Of a stretch of 53,550 bases of DNA, positions 18,901 to 29,695 are shown one piece after another. Every line of letters starts with the position of its first letter. The first letter of the stretch is position 1. Source of the stretch: Bradyrhizobiaceae bacterium (GTDB lineage: Bacteria > Pseudomonadota > Alphaproteobacteria > Rhizobiales > Aestuariivirgaceae). The notes under the pieces were generated by a model. That model ran no database searches. It was given only the letters and a program-made list of their open reading frames with translations, and was not told the origin of the DNA. The translations under genes were made by a program, and so were the position numbers. The stretch lies in assembly GCA_947475225.1 (NCBI GenBank), contig CANJMQ010000019.1, positions 1 through 53,550 of the forward strand, read 5' to 3'.

Positions 18901-19476
18901 TCAGTCTGAAAGCCGTGCAAAAAGAAGATGATCGCGCCATTCCCCGGCGATCTTGAGATAGCCGCGCGCCAGCCCCTCAGGGGCGAAGCCGCACTTCTGG
19001 AGAAGCCCGACGGAGGCGGTGTTGTGGGGCAGGCAAGCCGCCTCCATCCGATGCAGGCCGATGTGCCGGAACGCAAAATCGCAGATCAGCCGCACGGCGG
19101 AGGTCATGTAGCCATGGCGCGCATGCGGCTGGCCGATCCAGTAGCCGAGCGTCGCCGTCTGGGCAACACCACGCCGGACATTGGACAGGGTGAGGGCCCC
19201 CACCAGCGTCTCGCCGTCGCTGTCATAGATGAAATAGGGGTAGGCCACGTCCTCGTCGATGTCCCGCCAGTATTGGCGGATGCGGCTGCGGAAGGCGGTC
19301 CGCGTCAGGTCGTTGGCGGGCCAGATCGGCTCCCAGGGAGACAGGAAGTCACGGCTCTGGGCGCGCAGGACAGACCACTGCTCATAGTCTCCCATGTCCG
19401 GCACCCTGATCAGTGCACGGCCATCCCGAAGACTGGGCGGCGGGTCGCCGGAAAAGGGTGAACGGAGGAAGGCCAT
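18901..19476 (-). CDS. GNAT acetyltransferase, RimJ/RimL type
   Basis: A 191-residue acetyl-CoA-dependent N-acetyltransferase. RimJ-like elements: PSLRDGRALIRVPDMGDYEQWSVLR near the start, LGYWIGQPHARHGYMTSAVRLICDFAF (acetyl-CoA loop region) and RMEAACLPHNTASVGLLQKCGFAPEG. Substrate unknown. It starts eight bases after the M16 peptidase stop, in the thrC-M16-GNAT order common in Hyphomicrobiales, so it is probably the last gene of that transcript. Confidence 0.88.
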   Translation of the reverse strand: MAFLRSPFSGDPPPSLRDGRALIRVPDMGDYEQWSVLRAQSRDFLSPWEPIWPANDLTRTAFRSRIRQYWRDIDEDVAYPYFIYDSDGETLVGALTLSNVRRGVAQTATLGYWIGQPHARHGYMTSAVRLICDFAFRHIGLHRMEAACLPHNTASVGLLQKCGFAPEGLARGYLKIAGEWRDHLLFARLSD

Positions 19477-19484
19477 GGTCCCTG

Positions 19485-20744
19485 CTACGCAAAAGGCCTG
19501 GTGATCATATCATAGGCCGACAGCTGGCCGATATGGCCGACCGCGCTGAAGGCGGGCTTCTGGTGCCGGAACAGGCGTTCGGCAAGGTCCCGCACCTGCT
19601 CGCGCGTCACTGCCTCGATCTTGGAGGTCAATGTGGTGATGGCAGGCACCTCCCCGAAGGCCAGGAATTGCCGGGCGATCTGGTCGGCGCGCGACGAGGC
19701 ACTTTCGAGGTTCATGACGAGGCTGGCCTTGAGCTGCGCCTTGGCGCGTGCGACTTCCGCCTCCGTCACCGCCTCGGCCACTGACAGCATCACTTCGGAC
19801 GTAAGGTCGAGAAGTTCGTTGGAATGCTCAGGGCTCGTCGCGGCATAGACGCCGACCTGCCCCGCATCCTCATAGGCCGAACCGAAGGAGAAGACGCTGT
19901 AGCACAGCCCGCGCTTTTCGCGCACCTCCTGGAACAGCCTCGACGACATGCCGCCACCGAGAATGTTGGACAGGACCTGCAGCACATAGATATCCGGGTG
20001 GCGATAGCTCGGCGCCTCGAAGCTCAGGACAATATGCGCCTGGTCGAGCGGCTTTTCGGCAGTGCAGGCGGTGGGCAGGAAGGCCGGCGTCTCGCGCTGC
20101 GGACCGCTGCCCTCCTCGATCTGGCCCAGCAGGCGCTCGGCCTCGATCGCGAAGGCGTTGTGGTCGATGTTGCCCGCCGCAGCGACGACAATGCGAGAGC
20201 CCCAGTAGTTGCGGTTGCGCCAGTCGAGGATCTGCTGGCGGGTGACGCCGCCGATCAGCGCCTCCGTGCCGAGGATGGAGCGTCCCAGCGGATGGCCGCC
20301 GAAGCTCGCCGCCTGGGCGAGGTCGAAGACGAGGTCGTCGGGCTGGTCATGCGCCGCGGCGATCTCCTGCAGGATCACGTCACGCTCGCGCTCCAGCTCC
20401 TCCGCGTCGAGTTCCGGCGCGGTGAAGATGTCGGCAAGGATGTCCAGCGCCAGCGCCCAGTCCTGCTTGAGGACGCGCGCGTAATAGGTGGTCGTCTCCA
20501 TGCCGGTCGCGGCATTGATCTCGCCGCCAGCGGATTCGATTTCCTCCGCGATGGCGCGCGCGGTGCGGCGTGGCGTGCCCTTGAATGCCATGTGCTCGAG
20601 GAAATGCGCAATGCCGTTTTCCTCGGCACGCTCGTCGCGCGCGCCGGCCTTGACCCAGATGCCCAGCGCCGCCGTCTCGAGATGCGGCATGTGGTGGGTG
20701 ACCACATGGATGCCGTTGCGGAGGCGGGTGATTTCAACACTCAT
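19485..20744 (-). CDS. M16 (pitrilysin/MPP-like) zinc peptidase
   Basis: A 419-residue peptidase related to the mitochondrial processing peptidase beta subunit. The inverted zinc motif HXXEH is His47-Phe-Leu-Glu50-His51 (IAHFLEHMAFKGT), and the third ligand fits Glu127 in RDVILQEIAAAHDQP, at the expected distance of about 76 residues. The glycine-rich ILGGGMSSRLFQEVREKRGLCYSV of the second half is also present. It is presumed catalytically competent. It lies directly downstream of thrC (14 bases), a conserved neighbourhood; substrates are unknown. Confidence 0.93.
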   Translation of the reverse strand: MSVEITRLRNGIHVVTHHMPHLETAALGIWVKAGARDERAEENGIAHFLEHMAFKGTPRRTARAIAEEIESAGGEINAATGMETTTYYARVLKQDWALALDILADIFTAPELDAEELERERDVILQEIAAAHDQPDDLVFDLAQAASFGGHPLGRSILGTEALIGGVTRQQILDWRNRNYWGSRIVVAAAGNIDHNAFAIEAERLLGQIEEGSGPQRETPAFLPTACTAEKPLDQAHIVLSFEAPSYRHPDIYVLQVLSNILGGGMSSRLFQEVREKRGLCYSVFSFGSAYEDAGQVGVYAATSPEHSNELLDLTSEVMLSVAEAVTEAEVARAKAQLKASLVMNLESASSRADQIARQFLAFGEVPAITTLTSKIEAVTREQVRDLAERLFRHQKPAFSAVGHIGQLSAYDMITRPFA

Positions 20745-20758
20745 ACTGATACTCTGTC

Positions 20759-22150
20759 TCAGGCCTGCTGCTGCGAGAGGATGAAGTCGCGCACCCGGCC
20801 CACGTCATTGGGCAATACTGTGAACCGTTCCTTGGCAGCCAGCAAGCCGCCAAGGCGCGGCGGCAGGCCGGGCCGCACGCCGCAAGCCTTCTCCACCGCA
20901 TCGGGGAACTTGGCCGGATGGGCGGTGGCGAGCGTCACCATAGGGCTTGCCGAGGCGTCCGCCTTGCGGGCCACCGCATAGCCCACGGCCGTGTGGGGGT
21001 CGAGCAGTTCGCCCGTCCCGGCCAGCGTCTCGCGGATTGTCAGCGCCGTCTCGGCCTCGTCGGTGGCGCCGGAGCTGAATTCATGGCGGATCTGGTCAAG
21101 CTCGCGATTGCCGATGATGAAGCTGCCGGATTGTGCGAGGCTCGCCATCAGGTGGCGCACCGCATAGGGGTCGCGGCCGTAAACCTCGAACAGCAAGCGC
21201 TCGAAGTTGCTGGAAATCTGGATGTCCATCGACGGGCTGGTCGAGGCCTTGACGCCGCGCTGCTCGTAGTGACCGGTCTTCAGCGTGCGGTCGAGGATGT
21301 CGTTGACGTTGGTGGCGATCAGCAAGCGGTCGATGGGAAGCCCCATGCGCTTGGCCACGAAGCCGGCAAAGATGTCGCCGAAGTTGCCGGTGGGCACACT
21401 GAAGCTCACGGCGCGGCCCGGCGCGCCGAGCGACAGGGCGGCGGTCACGTAATAGACCGTCTGCGCCATGATGCGCGCCCAGTTGATGGAGTTGACGCCG
21501 GCGAGCCCCACCTTGTCGCGGAAGGCGAGATCGTTGAACAGCGCCTTCACGATGGCCTGGCAATCATCGAAATTGCCTTCAATGGCGATATTGTGCACTG
21601 ACGGTGAATCGACGGTCGTCATCTGCCGCCGCTGCACGTCCGAAACGCGGCCATGCGGATGCATCATGAACACCGTGGCATGGTGCGACGACTTGAAGGC
21701 CTCGATGGCGGCGCCACCCGTGTCGCCGCTGGTGGCGCCAACGATGGTGGCGCGGGTGCGGCGCTTGGCCAGCGCCCAGTCCATCAGCCGGGCGAGCAGC
21801 TGCATCGCCACGTCCTTGAAGGCCAGCGTGGGGCCATGGAAGAGTTCGAGCAGCCACTGGTTGTCATCGAGCTGCTTCAGCGGCGCCACGGCGGGGTGGC
21901 CGAAGCTCGCAAAGGCTTCGGCGATCATGCGCCTGAGGTCAGCCTCGGGGACGGCACCGCCGATGAAGGGGTGCATCACCGTGAAGGCGATGTCTTCATA
22001 GCTCCTGCCCTGCAGATGCGTCATCTCGCGGCTTGAGAGTTCCGGCCAGGTGGCGGGAACATAGAGGCCGCCGTCCCGCGCGAGACCAGTGAGCAGAACG
22101 TCTTCGAAACCAAGCTCCGGGGCTTCGCCCCGGGTCGAAACATAGCGCAA
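20759..22150 (-). CDS. thrC: threonine synthase
   Basis: PLP enzyme converting O-phosphohomoserine to threonine; about 463 residues. The PLP lysine is Lys112 in HGPTLAFKDVAMQLLARL, followed by the phosphate-binding VGATSGDTGGAAIEAF. The C-terminal half has SFSVPTGNFGDIFAGFVAKRMGLPIDRLLIATN. The usual N-terminus MRYVSTRGEAPELGFEDVLL is encoded from a TTG at 22150 preceded by AAGGG. In-frame ATGs exist upstream (22204, 22243) but would add a basic extension absent from relatives, so TTG is preferred. Confidence 0.93.
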   Translation of the reverse strand: MRYVSTRGEAPELGFEDVLLTGLARDGGLYVPATWPELSSREMTHLQGRSYEDIAFTVMHPFIGGAVPEADLRRMIAEAFASFGHPAVAPLKQLDDNQWLLELFHGPTLAFKDVAMQLLARLMDWALAKRRTRATIVGATSGDTGGAAIEAFKSSHHATVFMMHPHGRVSDVQRRQMTTVDSPSVHNIAIEGNFDDCQAIVKALFNDLAFRDKVGLAGVNSINWARIMAQTVYYVTAALSLGAPGRAVSFSVPTGNFGDIFAGFVAKRMGLPIDRLLIATNVNDILDRTLKTGHYEQRGVKASTSPSMDIQISSNFERLLFEVYGRDPYAVRHLMASLAQSGSFIIGNRELDQIRHEFSSGATDEAETALTIRETLAGTGELLDPHTAVGYAVARKADASASPMVTLATAHPAKFPDAVEKACGVRPGLPPRLGGLLAAKERFTVLPNDVGRVRDFILSQQQA

Positions 22151-22220
22151 GGCCGTGACCCTTCGAGGATTTGGGGCACCTTTAGCCCCGCCCCTGCGGG
22201 CCATCAAGCGATGGTTTCCC

Positions 22221-22967
22221 TCACCGTCCGGCCGACCACGCACTCCGCCGCCTGCGCAGGTCGAAAATATAGAAGCCGGAAACGCCCAGCAGCGTCAGCG
22301 CCAGCCCGAACCAGGTGATGGCATAGCCCAGGTGGTTGTTGGCGAGATCGGCCTTCGGCTCCTGCGGCCGGGGAAAGTCGACGCCGTTGCCGGTGGGCAC
22401 CAGCTGCACTGCGAAGGGATAGGGCTTGAGGTCGGCCGGCAGGCCGATCGCGGCCACCATGCCTTGCACGTCCCACCAGTACCACATGTTGGCCTTGGGG
22501 TCGTTGGCGGGGTCGAACAGGCCCTGGCCGTAAGGATGGGTGCGCAGCACACCCTCGATCTCCTGTGGGCCGTCGAGCTGCTGGAAATGTTCCAGCATCT
22601 GCCCGGGCAGGCGCCCGCGATCGACGATCACCGCCCAGCCGTCGCTGCTGGCGGCGGGGGTGATGATGGTCCAGCCCTGGCCGCCGTCATAGCCCGACAG
22701 CATCTTCATCGAGGCGTCGTTCTTGTAGGTGCCGGTGAACTTGACCCGCACGAACTCCACGTTGCTCCCGGCCCGCGACATGTTGAAGGCCGTCTTGAGA
22801 TCGACCGCCGGGGCGGCGGCATTGGCGGCGAGCTGGGCAAGCAGCACCTCCTTCCAGGCAAGGCGGTTCACCTGCCAGACGCCGAGCGTGACCAGGATGG
22901 CGAGGCCCAGGATGGTGGCGATGACGACGGGCCAGATGCGCGGCGGGCGCTCGTGAGGGCGGATCAT
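22221..22967 (-). CDS. SURF1 family cytochrome oxidase assembly protein
   Basis: A 248-residue inner-membrane protein that helps insert haem a into cytochrome c oxidase subunit I. It has the typical two-helix layout: an N-terminal helix (VVIATILGLAILVTLGVWQVNRL, with the conserved LGxWQ) and a C-terminal one (LGYAITWFGLALTLLGVSGFYIF). Between them lies a periplasmic domain with WAVIVDRGRLPG. The start overlaps the DUF983 stop by four bases, and the gene follows the ctaE end of the oxidase block. Confidence 0.94.
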   Translation of the reverse strand: MIRPHERPPRIWPVVIATILGLAILVTLGVWQVNRLAWKEVLLAQLAANAAAPAVDLKTAFNMSRAGSNVEFVRVKFTGTYKNDASMKMLSGYDGGQGWTIITPAASSDGWAVIVDRGRLPGQMLEHFQQLDGPQEIEGVLRTHPYGQGLFDPANDPKANMWYWWDVQGMVAAIGLPADLKPYPFAVQLVPTGNGVDFPRPQEPKADLANNHLGYAITWFGLALTLLGVSGFYIFDLRRRRSAWSAGR

Positions 22968-23338
22968 TGTTCGAGGCGTCCCGGACGCGCGTCAGTCTTC
23001 CATTGCTGGCAGAGGAGCAGCCCCTTGGCCGGGCGCAGCAGCAGCAGCGGCAGGACGATGAGCAGGGGAATGGCGATCAGCGCATGCACCCAGAAAGGCG
23101 GGCTGTAGGCCACCTCGATTCCAAGGATGGAGCCGACCCCCACCACGCAGACGAACAGCATGACGAACCAAGCCGCCCCGTCGCCGCCATCGGCGAATTC
23201 ATAGGACAGGCCACAGCTGGAGCATGTGTCGGCCACCGTAAGGTAGCCGTTGAAGAGATCACCCCGGCCGCAGCGCGGGCATTTTCCGGCAAGGCCCGTC
23301 TTGAGGGGCGAGAGATCCGGGTAATAGACGTCGTTCAT
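22964..23338 (-). CDS. DUF983 zinc-ribbon membrane protein
   Basis: A 124-residue small membrane protein habitually encoded between ctaE and SURF1 in alphaproteobacteria. Two CXXC pairs (KCPRCGRGDLF and DTCSSCGLSYEF) form a probable zinc ribbon at the N-terminus, followed by two transmembrane helices (FVMLFVCVVGVGSILGIEVAY and HALIAIPLLIVLPLLLL). The ATG at 23338 has GAGGA five bases upstream; the longer in-frame start at 23389 does not. Its role in oxidase biogenesis is inferred from context only. Confidence 0.9.
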   Translation of the reverse strand: MNDVYYPDLSPLKTGLAGKCPRCGRGDLFNGYLTVADTCSSCGLSYEFADGGDGAAWFVMLFVCVVGVGSILGIEVAYSPPFWVHALIAIPLLIVLPLLLLRPAKGLLLCQQWKTDARPGRLEQ

Positions 23339-23409
23339 CGCAATCCTCGAAAGCGAAGGGGCCGCAGCGGATGTCCGTTGCGGCCCCATATTAGCAGATA
23401 ATCCGGCGA

Positions 23410-24261
23410 TCAGCCTTCCGGAATGATGACGCCCGACGAGCTCCAGATATACACGGTGGCAAACAGGAACAGCCAGACCACGTCCACGAAGTGCCAGTAC
23501 CAGGCCGCGGCCTCGAGGCCGAAGTGGGCCTTGGGCGTGAAGGCCCCGCGCGAGGCGCGGATCAGGCAGACCAGCAGGAAGATGGTGCCGATGAGCACAT
23601 GGAAGCCGTGGAAGCCCGTGGCCATGAAGAATGTCGAGCCATAGATGTTGCCGCCATGATCGCGGTTGAAGGCGAAGGCGGCGTGCGAATACTCATAAGC
23701 CTGGATGCAGGTAAACAGCACGCCCAGCAGCACGGTCGCGAGCAGGCCCATCTTCAGGCCCTTGCGGTCGTTGTTGAGCAGCGCATGGTGCGCCCAGGTG
23801 ATGGTGGTACCGGAGGTCAGCAGGATCAGCGTGTTGACCAGTGGCAGGTGCCAGGGGTCGAAAATGACCGTGCCCTTGGGCGGCCAGACGCCGCCAGTGG
23901 CCACCGCGCGCGAGGCCTGGATCGCATCGCCGGGGAACAGGCTTGCGTCGAAGAAGGCCCAGAACCAGGCAACGAAGAACATCACCTCGGACGCGATAAA
24001 CATCAGCATGCCATAGCGCAGGTGCAGCGCGACAACCGGCGTATGGTGCTGCTGGTTGCCTTCGTTGATGACGTCACGCCACCACATGAACATGGTGTAG
24101 AGCACGCCGAGGAAGCCGATGATCATCGCGGCCGGGTTCGCGCCATGCATCCAGAACACCGCACCCACCGCCAGAATGAAGGCGGAGACCGAGCCTACGA
24201 ACGGCCAGGGGCTCGGGTCGACCAAGTGGTAATCGTGATTCTTAGCGTGGGCGTCAGCCAT
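23410..24261 (-). CDS. ctaE: cytochrome c oxidase subunit III
   Basis: A 283-residue, seven-helix core subunit of the aa3-type oxidase. Recognised from [16 protein letters not shown], from [18 protein letters not shown], from [24 protein letters not shown] (with the conserved acidic residue), from [19 protein letters not shown]-like text near the end ([13 protein letters not shown]) and from [17 protein letters not shown]. Twelve bases separate it from ctaG. It is the last catalytic-core gene of the block. Confidence 0.97.
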   Translation of the reverse strand: MADAHAKNHDYHLVDPSPWPFVGSVSAFILAVGAVFWMHGANPAAMIIGFLGVLYTMFMWWRDVINEGNQQHHTPVVALHLRYGMLMFIASEVMFFVAWFWAFFDASLFPGDAIQASRAVATGGVWPPKGTVIFDPWHLPLVNTLILLTSGTTITWAHHALLNNDRKGLKMGLLATVLLGVLFTCIQAYEYSHAAFAFNRDHGGNIYGSTFFMATGFHGFHVLIGTIFLLVCLIRASRGAFTPKAHFGLEAAAWYWHFVDVVWLFLFATVYIWSSSGVIIPEG

Positions 24262-24273
24262 GTCCCCTACTCC

Positions 24274-24855
24274 TTAATTCGCGACGCTGACGGGGGCCTG
24301 TGTCTTGGCCTCCGTCACAGCCTTGGGCTTGTCCACCGGATAGAAGGTATAGGACAAGGTGATTTCATCGACGCCCGCCGCGTCAGGATCGTTCAGCATG
24401 TCCGGATCGACGAAGAACGTCACGGGCATCTCGATCTTTTCGCCGGGCGTCAGCGTCTGCTCGGTGAAGCAGAAGCACTGGATCTTGTTGAAGAAGGCGC
24501 CAGCCTGCGGCGGCGTCACGTTGAACACGGCAGTTCCGGTGACCGTCTTGTCGGAGCGGTTCACTGCCTCGTAATAGGCCATGGTCTGCTCGCCGAACTT
24601 CACTTTCACGGCGGACTGTACCGGGTGGAAAGTCCAGTCGAGCTTGCTGGAGGTATTGGCGTCGAAGCGCACGGATACTGTCTTGTCGAGCGACTGCTTC
24701 GGCGCGGTTTCGGCGCGTTGTGTGGTGCCGCCGAAGCCCGTCACCTGGCAGAACAGCCGATAAAGCGGCACCGACGCATAGGTCAGCCCGACCATTGCCA
24801 CCACCGTTGCAGTGGACAGAAGCACGACGCGGGAATTGCGTGACATCTGCTTCAT
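24274..24855 (-). CDS. ctaG: cytochrome c oxidase assembly protein CtaG/Cox11
   Basis: A copper chaperone for the CuB site of subunit I; 193 residues. One N-terminal membrane helix (VVLLSTATVVAMVGLTYASVPLYRLFCQVTGFGG) anchors a periplasmic domain that carries the copper motif KIQCFCFTEQTL and the usual EKIEMPVTFFVDPDM. The ATG at 24855 shares one base with the coxF stop. The frame is open far upstream (to 25224), but that part is out-of-frame ctaB sequence. Confidence 0.95.
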   Translation of the reverse strand: MKQMSRNSRVVLLSTATVVAMVGLTYASVPLYRLFCQVTGFGGTTQRAETAPKQSLDKTVSVRFDANTSSKLDWTFHPVQSAVKVKFGEQTMAYYEAVNRSDKTVTGTAVFNVTPPQAGAFFNKIQCFCFTEQTLTPGEKIEMPVTFFVDPDMLNDPDAAGVDEITLSYTFYPVDKPKAVTEAKTQAPVSVAN

Positions 24856-25004
24856 CACATGCTCCGCATCGCCACCGAACCGCCGAGGCGAACGATGGTG
24901 GTGATGAAGAACAGTGCAACCAGCGCCACCAGGATGAGCGCCGTGGCGATGGCGCGCTTCTTGCGGCGCGCCATGTCCTCGGGTCCGAAGGGGGTGTTGG
25001 TCAT
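24855..25004 (-). CDS. coxF: CoxF-like small cytochrome oxidase accessory membrane protein
   Basis: A short gene of 49 residues between ctaB and ctaG, easily missed. It reads MTNTPFGPEDMARRKKRAIA, then a single transmembrane helix (TALILVALVALFFITTIVRL) and GGSVAMRSM. The basic stretch before one helix and the position match the CoxF small proteins of Hyphomicrobiales oxidase operons. The ATG at 25004 has AAGGA upstream; an earlier ATG at 25016 overlaps the ctaB stop (ATGA). The stop shares one base with the ctaG start. Function is unproven. Confidence 0.8.
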   Translation of the reverse strand: MTNTPFGPEDMARRKKRAIATALILVALVALFFITTIVRLGGSVAMRSM

Positions 25005-25012
25005 GGCATCCT

Positions 25013-25969
25013 TCATCCGAAGACCGGCGCGAAGCTGGGTATGCCGATTGCGCGTTCGACGAGGATGAGCGCAAAAACGATGAACAGCCACATGGTGGAG
25101 AAGCCGAACAGCTTCTTGCAGGCGATCTCGGCCTCCTGGCCCTCGCGGATGCGATAGACGCGCCATGCATGCCAGATGAACACCACGCCGAGCCCGACGT
25201 TGGCGACGAGGTAAAGCCAGCCAACCGTTCCGGTCAGCGCCGGGAACAACGTCACCGGCACCAGCAGCAGCGTGTAGAGCAGGATCTGGCAGCGCGTCTC
25301 GTCCGCACCCGCCACCACTGGCAGCATGGGCACGCCGGCGTTGGTGTAGTCGATGTTGATCTTCTTCCACAGCGCCAGCGCCCAGAAGTGGGGCGGCGTC
25401 CAGGTGAAAATGATCAGGAAGAGCGCGATGGCGCCGAGATCGATCGAGCCCGTCACCGACGCCCAGCCGACCATCGGCGGAAAGGCGCCCGCCGCACCGC
25501 CGATCACGATGTTCTGGGGAGTCAGGCGCTTCAACCACATGGTGTAGATGACGATGTAGAAGAAGATGGTGAAGGCCAGCAGCGCACCGGCCAGGATGTT
25601 GACCATCAGGCCGAGGACGAGGACCGAACCCGCCGCCAGAACCATGCCGAAGCCCAGTGCTTCCTCCGGCGTTATCGAACCGGCGGGAACGGGACGCTTG
25701 GAGGTGCGCTTCATCACCGCGTCGATGTCGGCGTCATACCACATGTTGAGTGCGCCGGCCGCACCCGCACCCACCGCGATCGCCAGCAGCGCCACGAAGG
25801 CGAGCCACGGATGCAGCGTACCGGGGGCGGCGATGATGCCGACAAAGGCAGTGAAAATGACAAGCGACATCACCCGCGGCTTCAGCAGCGCGAAGTAGTC
25901 CTTCACCGTGCCCTGGCCGCCTGCGACGGCGGCCGGGGAGTCGGCGATCTGGGCGTTGATGTCGCTCAT
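25013..25969 (-). CDS. ctaB: protohaem IX farnesyltransferase (haem O synthase)
   Basis: Transfers farnesyl to haem b to give haem O, the precursor of haem A for the oxidase; 318 residues with about nine membrane helices. The prenyltransferase aspartate motif is [23 protein letters not shown], and a second conserved region is [11 protein letters not shown]-like ([16 protein letters not shown]). [17 protein letters not shown] at the N-terminus is typical. It lies 16 bases downstream of ctaD in the standard order. Confidence 0.96.
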   Translation of the reverse strand: MSDINAQIADSPAAVAGGQGTVKDYFALLKPRVMSLVIFTAFVGIIAAPGTLHPWLAFVALLAIAVGAGAAGALNMWYDADIDAVMKRTSKRPVPAGSITPEEALGFGMVLAAGSVLVLGLMVNILAGALLAFTIFFYIVIYTMWLKRLTPQNIVIGGAAGAFPPMVGWASVTGSIDLGAIALFLIIFTWTPPHFWALALWKKINIDYTNAGVPMLPVVAGADETRCQILLYTLLLVPVTLFPALTGTVGWLYLVANVGLGVVFIWHAWRVYRIREGQEAEIACKKLFGFSTMWLFIVFALILVERAIGIPSFAPVFG

Positions 25970-25985
25970 CTGTTTTACGCTACGG

Positions 25986-27650
<1,665 letters not shown>

Positions 27651-28553
27651 TTACTTCTGAGCCAGCTTGCCGTCGGCGGCTTCTGCGCTGGCAAGATACT
27701 TGTAGGCCTCGTCGAGCCCGGCGGTCTGGGCGGTCTTGGCCCATGTGTCATATTCTTCCTGCGACACCACATGCACCTCGATCGGCATGAAGGCATGGTC
27801 CTTGCCGCAAAGCTCCGAGCACTCGCCGTAGAACACGCCCTCACGCTCGGCGTGGAACCAGTCCTGGTTCAGACGGCCGGGGATGGCGTCGATCTTCATG
27901 CCGAACTGCGGGATCGTCCAGGCGTGGATGATGCCGTCCGGATCCGATGTGACGATCAGCTTCACCGTCTTGTTGACAGGCACCACGACCGGATTGTCGG
28001 TCTTGAGCAGGTAGGGGATGTTGGCGTCCTCGGCGGTCTTGATGTCGCGCGCCCTGTCATCGAGCGTGGCGGTGAAGGACACCTTGGCGGAGCCATCGTC
28101 GTTGAGGCCGAGGTCTGGATATTCGTAAGTCCAGTTCCATCCCGGGTTGCCGATGATCTTGAGGGTCATGTCGGCGGCGGGAATATCACGCTGCAGGTAA
28201 AGCAGGCGGAACGACGGAACGGCGATGACCACGAGGATGATGATCGGAATGACCGTCCACAGCACCTCGACCAGGGCGTTGTGGGTGGTGCGCGAGGGAA
28301 CGGGATTGGCCTTGGCGTTGAACTTCACCATCACGTAGATCATCAGCGCCAGCACGAACAGCACGATAACCGTGATGAGCGGCAGCAGAAGCCCGTTATG
28401 GAACATGTGGATGCCTTCCATCGAGGCCGAGTTCGACGGCTGCAGGCCTATCTGCCAGGGATGAGCGTAGCCCTCGATCGCGAAGGCAGCCGGGGCGCCC
28501 GCGATACCTGCCGCAAGGGCAAGAACTGCCGTCAACGTGTTGCGAAACTTCAT
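27651..28553 (-). CDS. ctaC: cytochrome c oxidase subunit II
   Basis: A 300-residue electron-entry subunit. It has a signal peptide (LTAVLALAAGIAGAPAAFA), two membrane helices (LLLPLITVIVLFVLALMIYVMVKF and EVLWTVIPIIILVVIAVPSFRLLYL) and a periplasmic cupredoxin domain. The dinuclear CuA ligands are in GECSELCGKDHAFMPIEV near residue 246. There is no cytochrome c extension. The ATG at 28553 (MKFRNTLTAV) follows GGGAGAGGGT; the frame continues upstream to 29087, but that part is not protein-like and runs under ialB. It is the first gene of the oxidase transcript. Confidence 0.96.
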   Translation of the reverse strand: MKFRNTLTAVLALAAGIAGAPAAFAIEGYAHPWQIGLQPSNSASMEGIHMFHNGLLLPLITVIVLFVLALMIYVMVKFNAKANPVPSRTTHNALVEVLWTVIPIIILVVIAVPSFRLLYLQRDIPAADMTLKIIGNPGWNWTYEYPDLGLNDDGSAKVSFTATLDDRARDIKTAEDANIPYLLKTDNPVVVPVNKTVKLIVTSDPDGIIHAWTIPQFGMKIDAIPGRLNQDWFHAEREGVFYGECSELCGKDHAFMPIEVHVVSQEEYDTWAKTAQTAGLDEAYKYLASAEAADGKLAQK

Positions 28554-28871
28554 CGTCACCCTCTCCCAATCAACGCCTTGCGGAAAAACGCAAGGTTTGC
28601 GGGGGCCATGGCTGTCACAGGGAGCCCCCACTCCAAGCATAGATTGTGAACCACATTCGACGACCCGCCGCAACGTGGGCAGGCGCGGCAAAACGTCGTT
28701 CCGCCATGCTTGGCAGCCGGAACCGGAATTCCGCCCCAATTCCCCCCGAAACCCCAGCACGTCAAGCTGCAAAACCCGCAACGCCGCGGCGAAAATCACG
28801 GCAAAAGCGGGTTGTCTAAGCCAACCGGCGGCGCTAAACCCGCTGAATCGAGAACCAGAAGGTAGAACTCT
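28554..28871. promoter_or_regulatory. divergent ctaC/ialB intergenic region with hairpins
   Basis: 318 bases without a gene, serving both ctaC (minus) and ialB (plus). Inverted repeats seen: CCTTGCG-GAAAAA-CGCAAGG at 28576-28595, inside the probable ctaC leader; GGGGGC/GCCCCC around 28599-28627; and AGCGGGTT (28806-28813) with AACCCGCT (28837-28844) ahead of ialB. No promoter matched well enough to call. Nothing suggests a further gene. Confidence 0.5.
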
Positions 28872-29561
28872 GTGCGAATCAACATGAAGCCGAGCCGCCT
28901 GCTCGCCCTCGCCTCTCTCGGCCTCGTGCTCAGCCTCGGCATGAGCGGCATAGCGGCTGCCCAGGACGACACCACCACCCAGAAGCAGGACCAGCAGGCC
29001 CCGGCCGCCGGTGACCAGCAGCAGCAGCCGCAGTTCGGCCCGCGCAAGAAGGCCGGCCAGCAGCAGCAGGCCCAACCTGGCCAGCAACCGGCGCCCAAGA
29101 TCGACATGATCGCCGAAAATGGTCAGTGGAAGGTGCAGTGCGAGGCGATTCCGGCCATGGAAGGCCAGCCTGCCAGCCGCCAGTGCGGCATGATCCAGAT
29201 CACCAAGAACGAGAAGAATCCCAAGGCCACGCTCACCCTGGTCATCGTCAGCACCAAGCAGAACGGCAAGACCCTCTACAACATGCGGGTGCTCGCCCCG
29301 ATCGGCGTCTTCCTGCCGACCGGCGTCGCCCTCGAGGTCGACGGCAACGCGGTGGGCCGCGTACCTTTCACCCGCTGCATGCCGCAGATCTGCATGGCCT
29401 TCGCCGAAGCGAGCGTCGACACGCTCGGCAAGCTCAAGAAGGGCAAGCAGGCCAACTTCATCATCTATGAGGCGCCGGGCATCGGCATGCCGATGAAGCT
29501 GTCACTCGAAGGCTTCTCGGCCTCGCTCGCCGCCCTCGACAAGGCCAGCAACGGCGGCTGA
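28872..29561 (+). CDS. invasion-associated locus B (IalB) family periplasmic protein
   Basis: A 229-residue secreted protein of the IalB family, widespread in Hyphomicrobiales and named after a Bartonella erythrocyte-invasion factor; free-living relatives have no proven role. It has a signal peptide (RLLALASLGLVLSLGMSGIAAAQ), a Gln/Pro-rich linker (about 30-75) and the domain proper: WKVQCEAIPAMEGQPASRQCGMIQI, VLAPIGVFLPTGVALEVDG and FTRCMPQICMAFAEA, with four cysteines likely in disulphides. The start is GTG at 28872 (AAGGT upstream) or ATG at 28884. A strong hairpin follows the gene. Confidence 0.88.
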   Translation: MRINMKPSRLLALASLGLVLSLGMSGIAAAQDDTTTQKQDQQAPAAGDQQQQPQFGPRKKAGQQQQAQPGQQPAPKIDMIAENGQWKVQCEAIPAMEGQPASRQCGMIQITKNEKNPKATLTLVIVSTKQNGKTLYNMRVLAPIGVFLPTGVALEVDGNAVGRVPFTRCMPQICMAFAEASVDTLGKLKKGKQANFIIYEAPGIGMPMKLSLEGFSASLAALDKASNGG

Positions 29562-29586
29562 CAGCCCGCGCCATGACCTCATCCAC

Positions 29587-29613
29587 GAGGGCCGTTCCGC
29601 CGGAACGGCCCTC
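29587..29613 (+). terminator. hairpin terminator after ialB
   Basis: A perfect 12-base-pair stem (GAGGGCCGTTCC / GGAACGGCCCTC, loop GCC) begins 25 bases after the ialB stop and is followed by TTCCTTTAT. The U-tract is imperfect, but the stem is very stable. Its position also shows that the tldD reading frame, open from 29573, is not translated from there. Confidence 0.75.
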
Positions 29614-29695
29614 TTCCTTTATGACGCGCTGGCAGAATGCCGTTTGCTCGCCTATCTTGGGCGCTGACCGCGTCTTGACCCCACAGGTGATCCCC

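Noticed and set aside
28554-29087. An N-terminal extension of ctaC up to an in-frame ATG at 29087
   Set aside because: The signal peptide and a strong ribosome site place the start at 28553; the extension runs antisense through ialB.
29573-29695. tldD start at the first in-frame ATG (29573)
   Set aside because: This stretch contains the ialB terminator hairpin and is not conserved-looking; the TTG at 29696 has a proper ribosome site.
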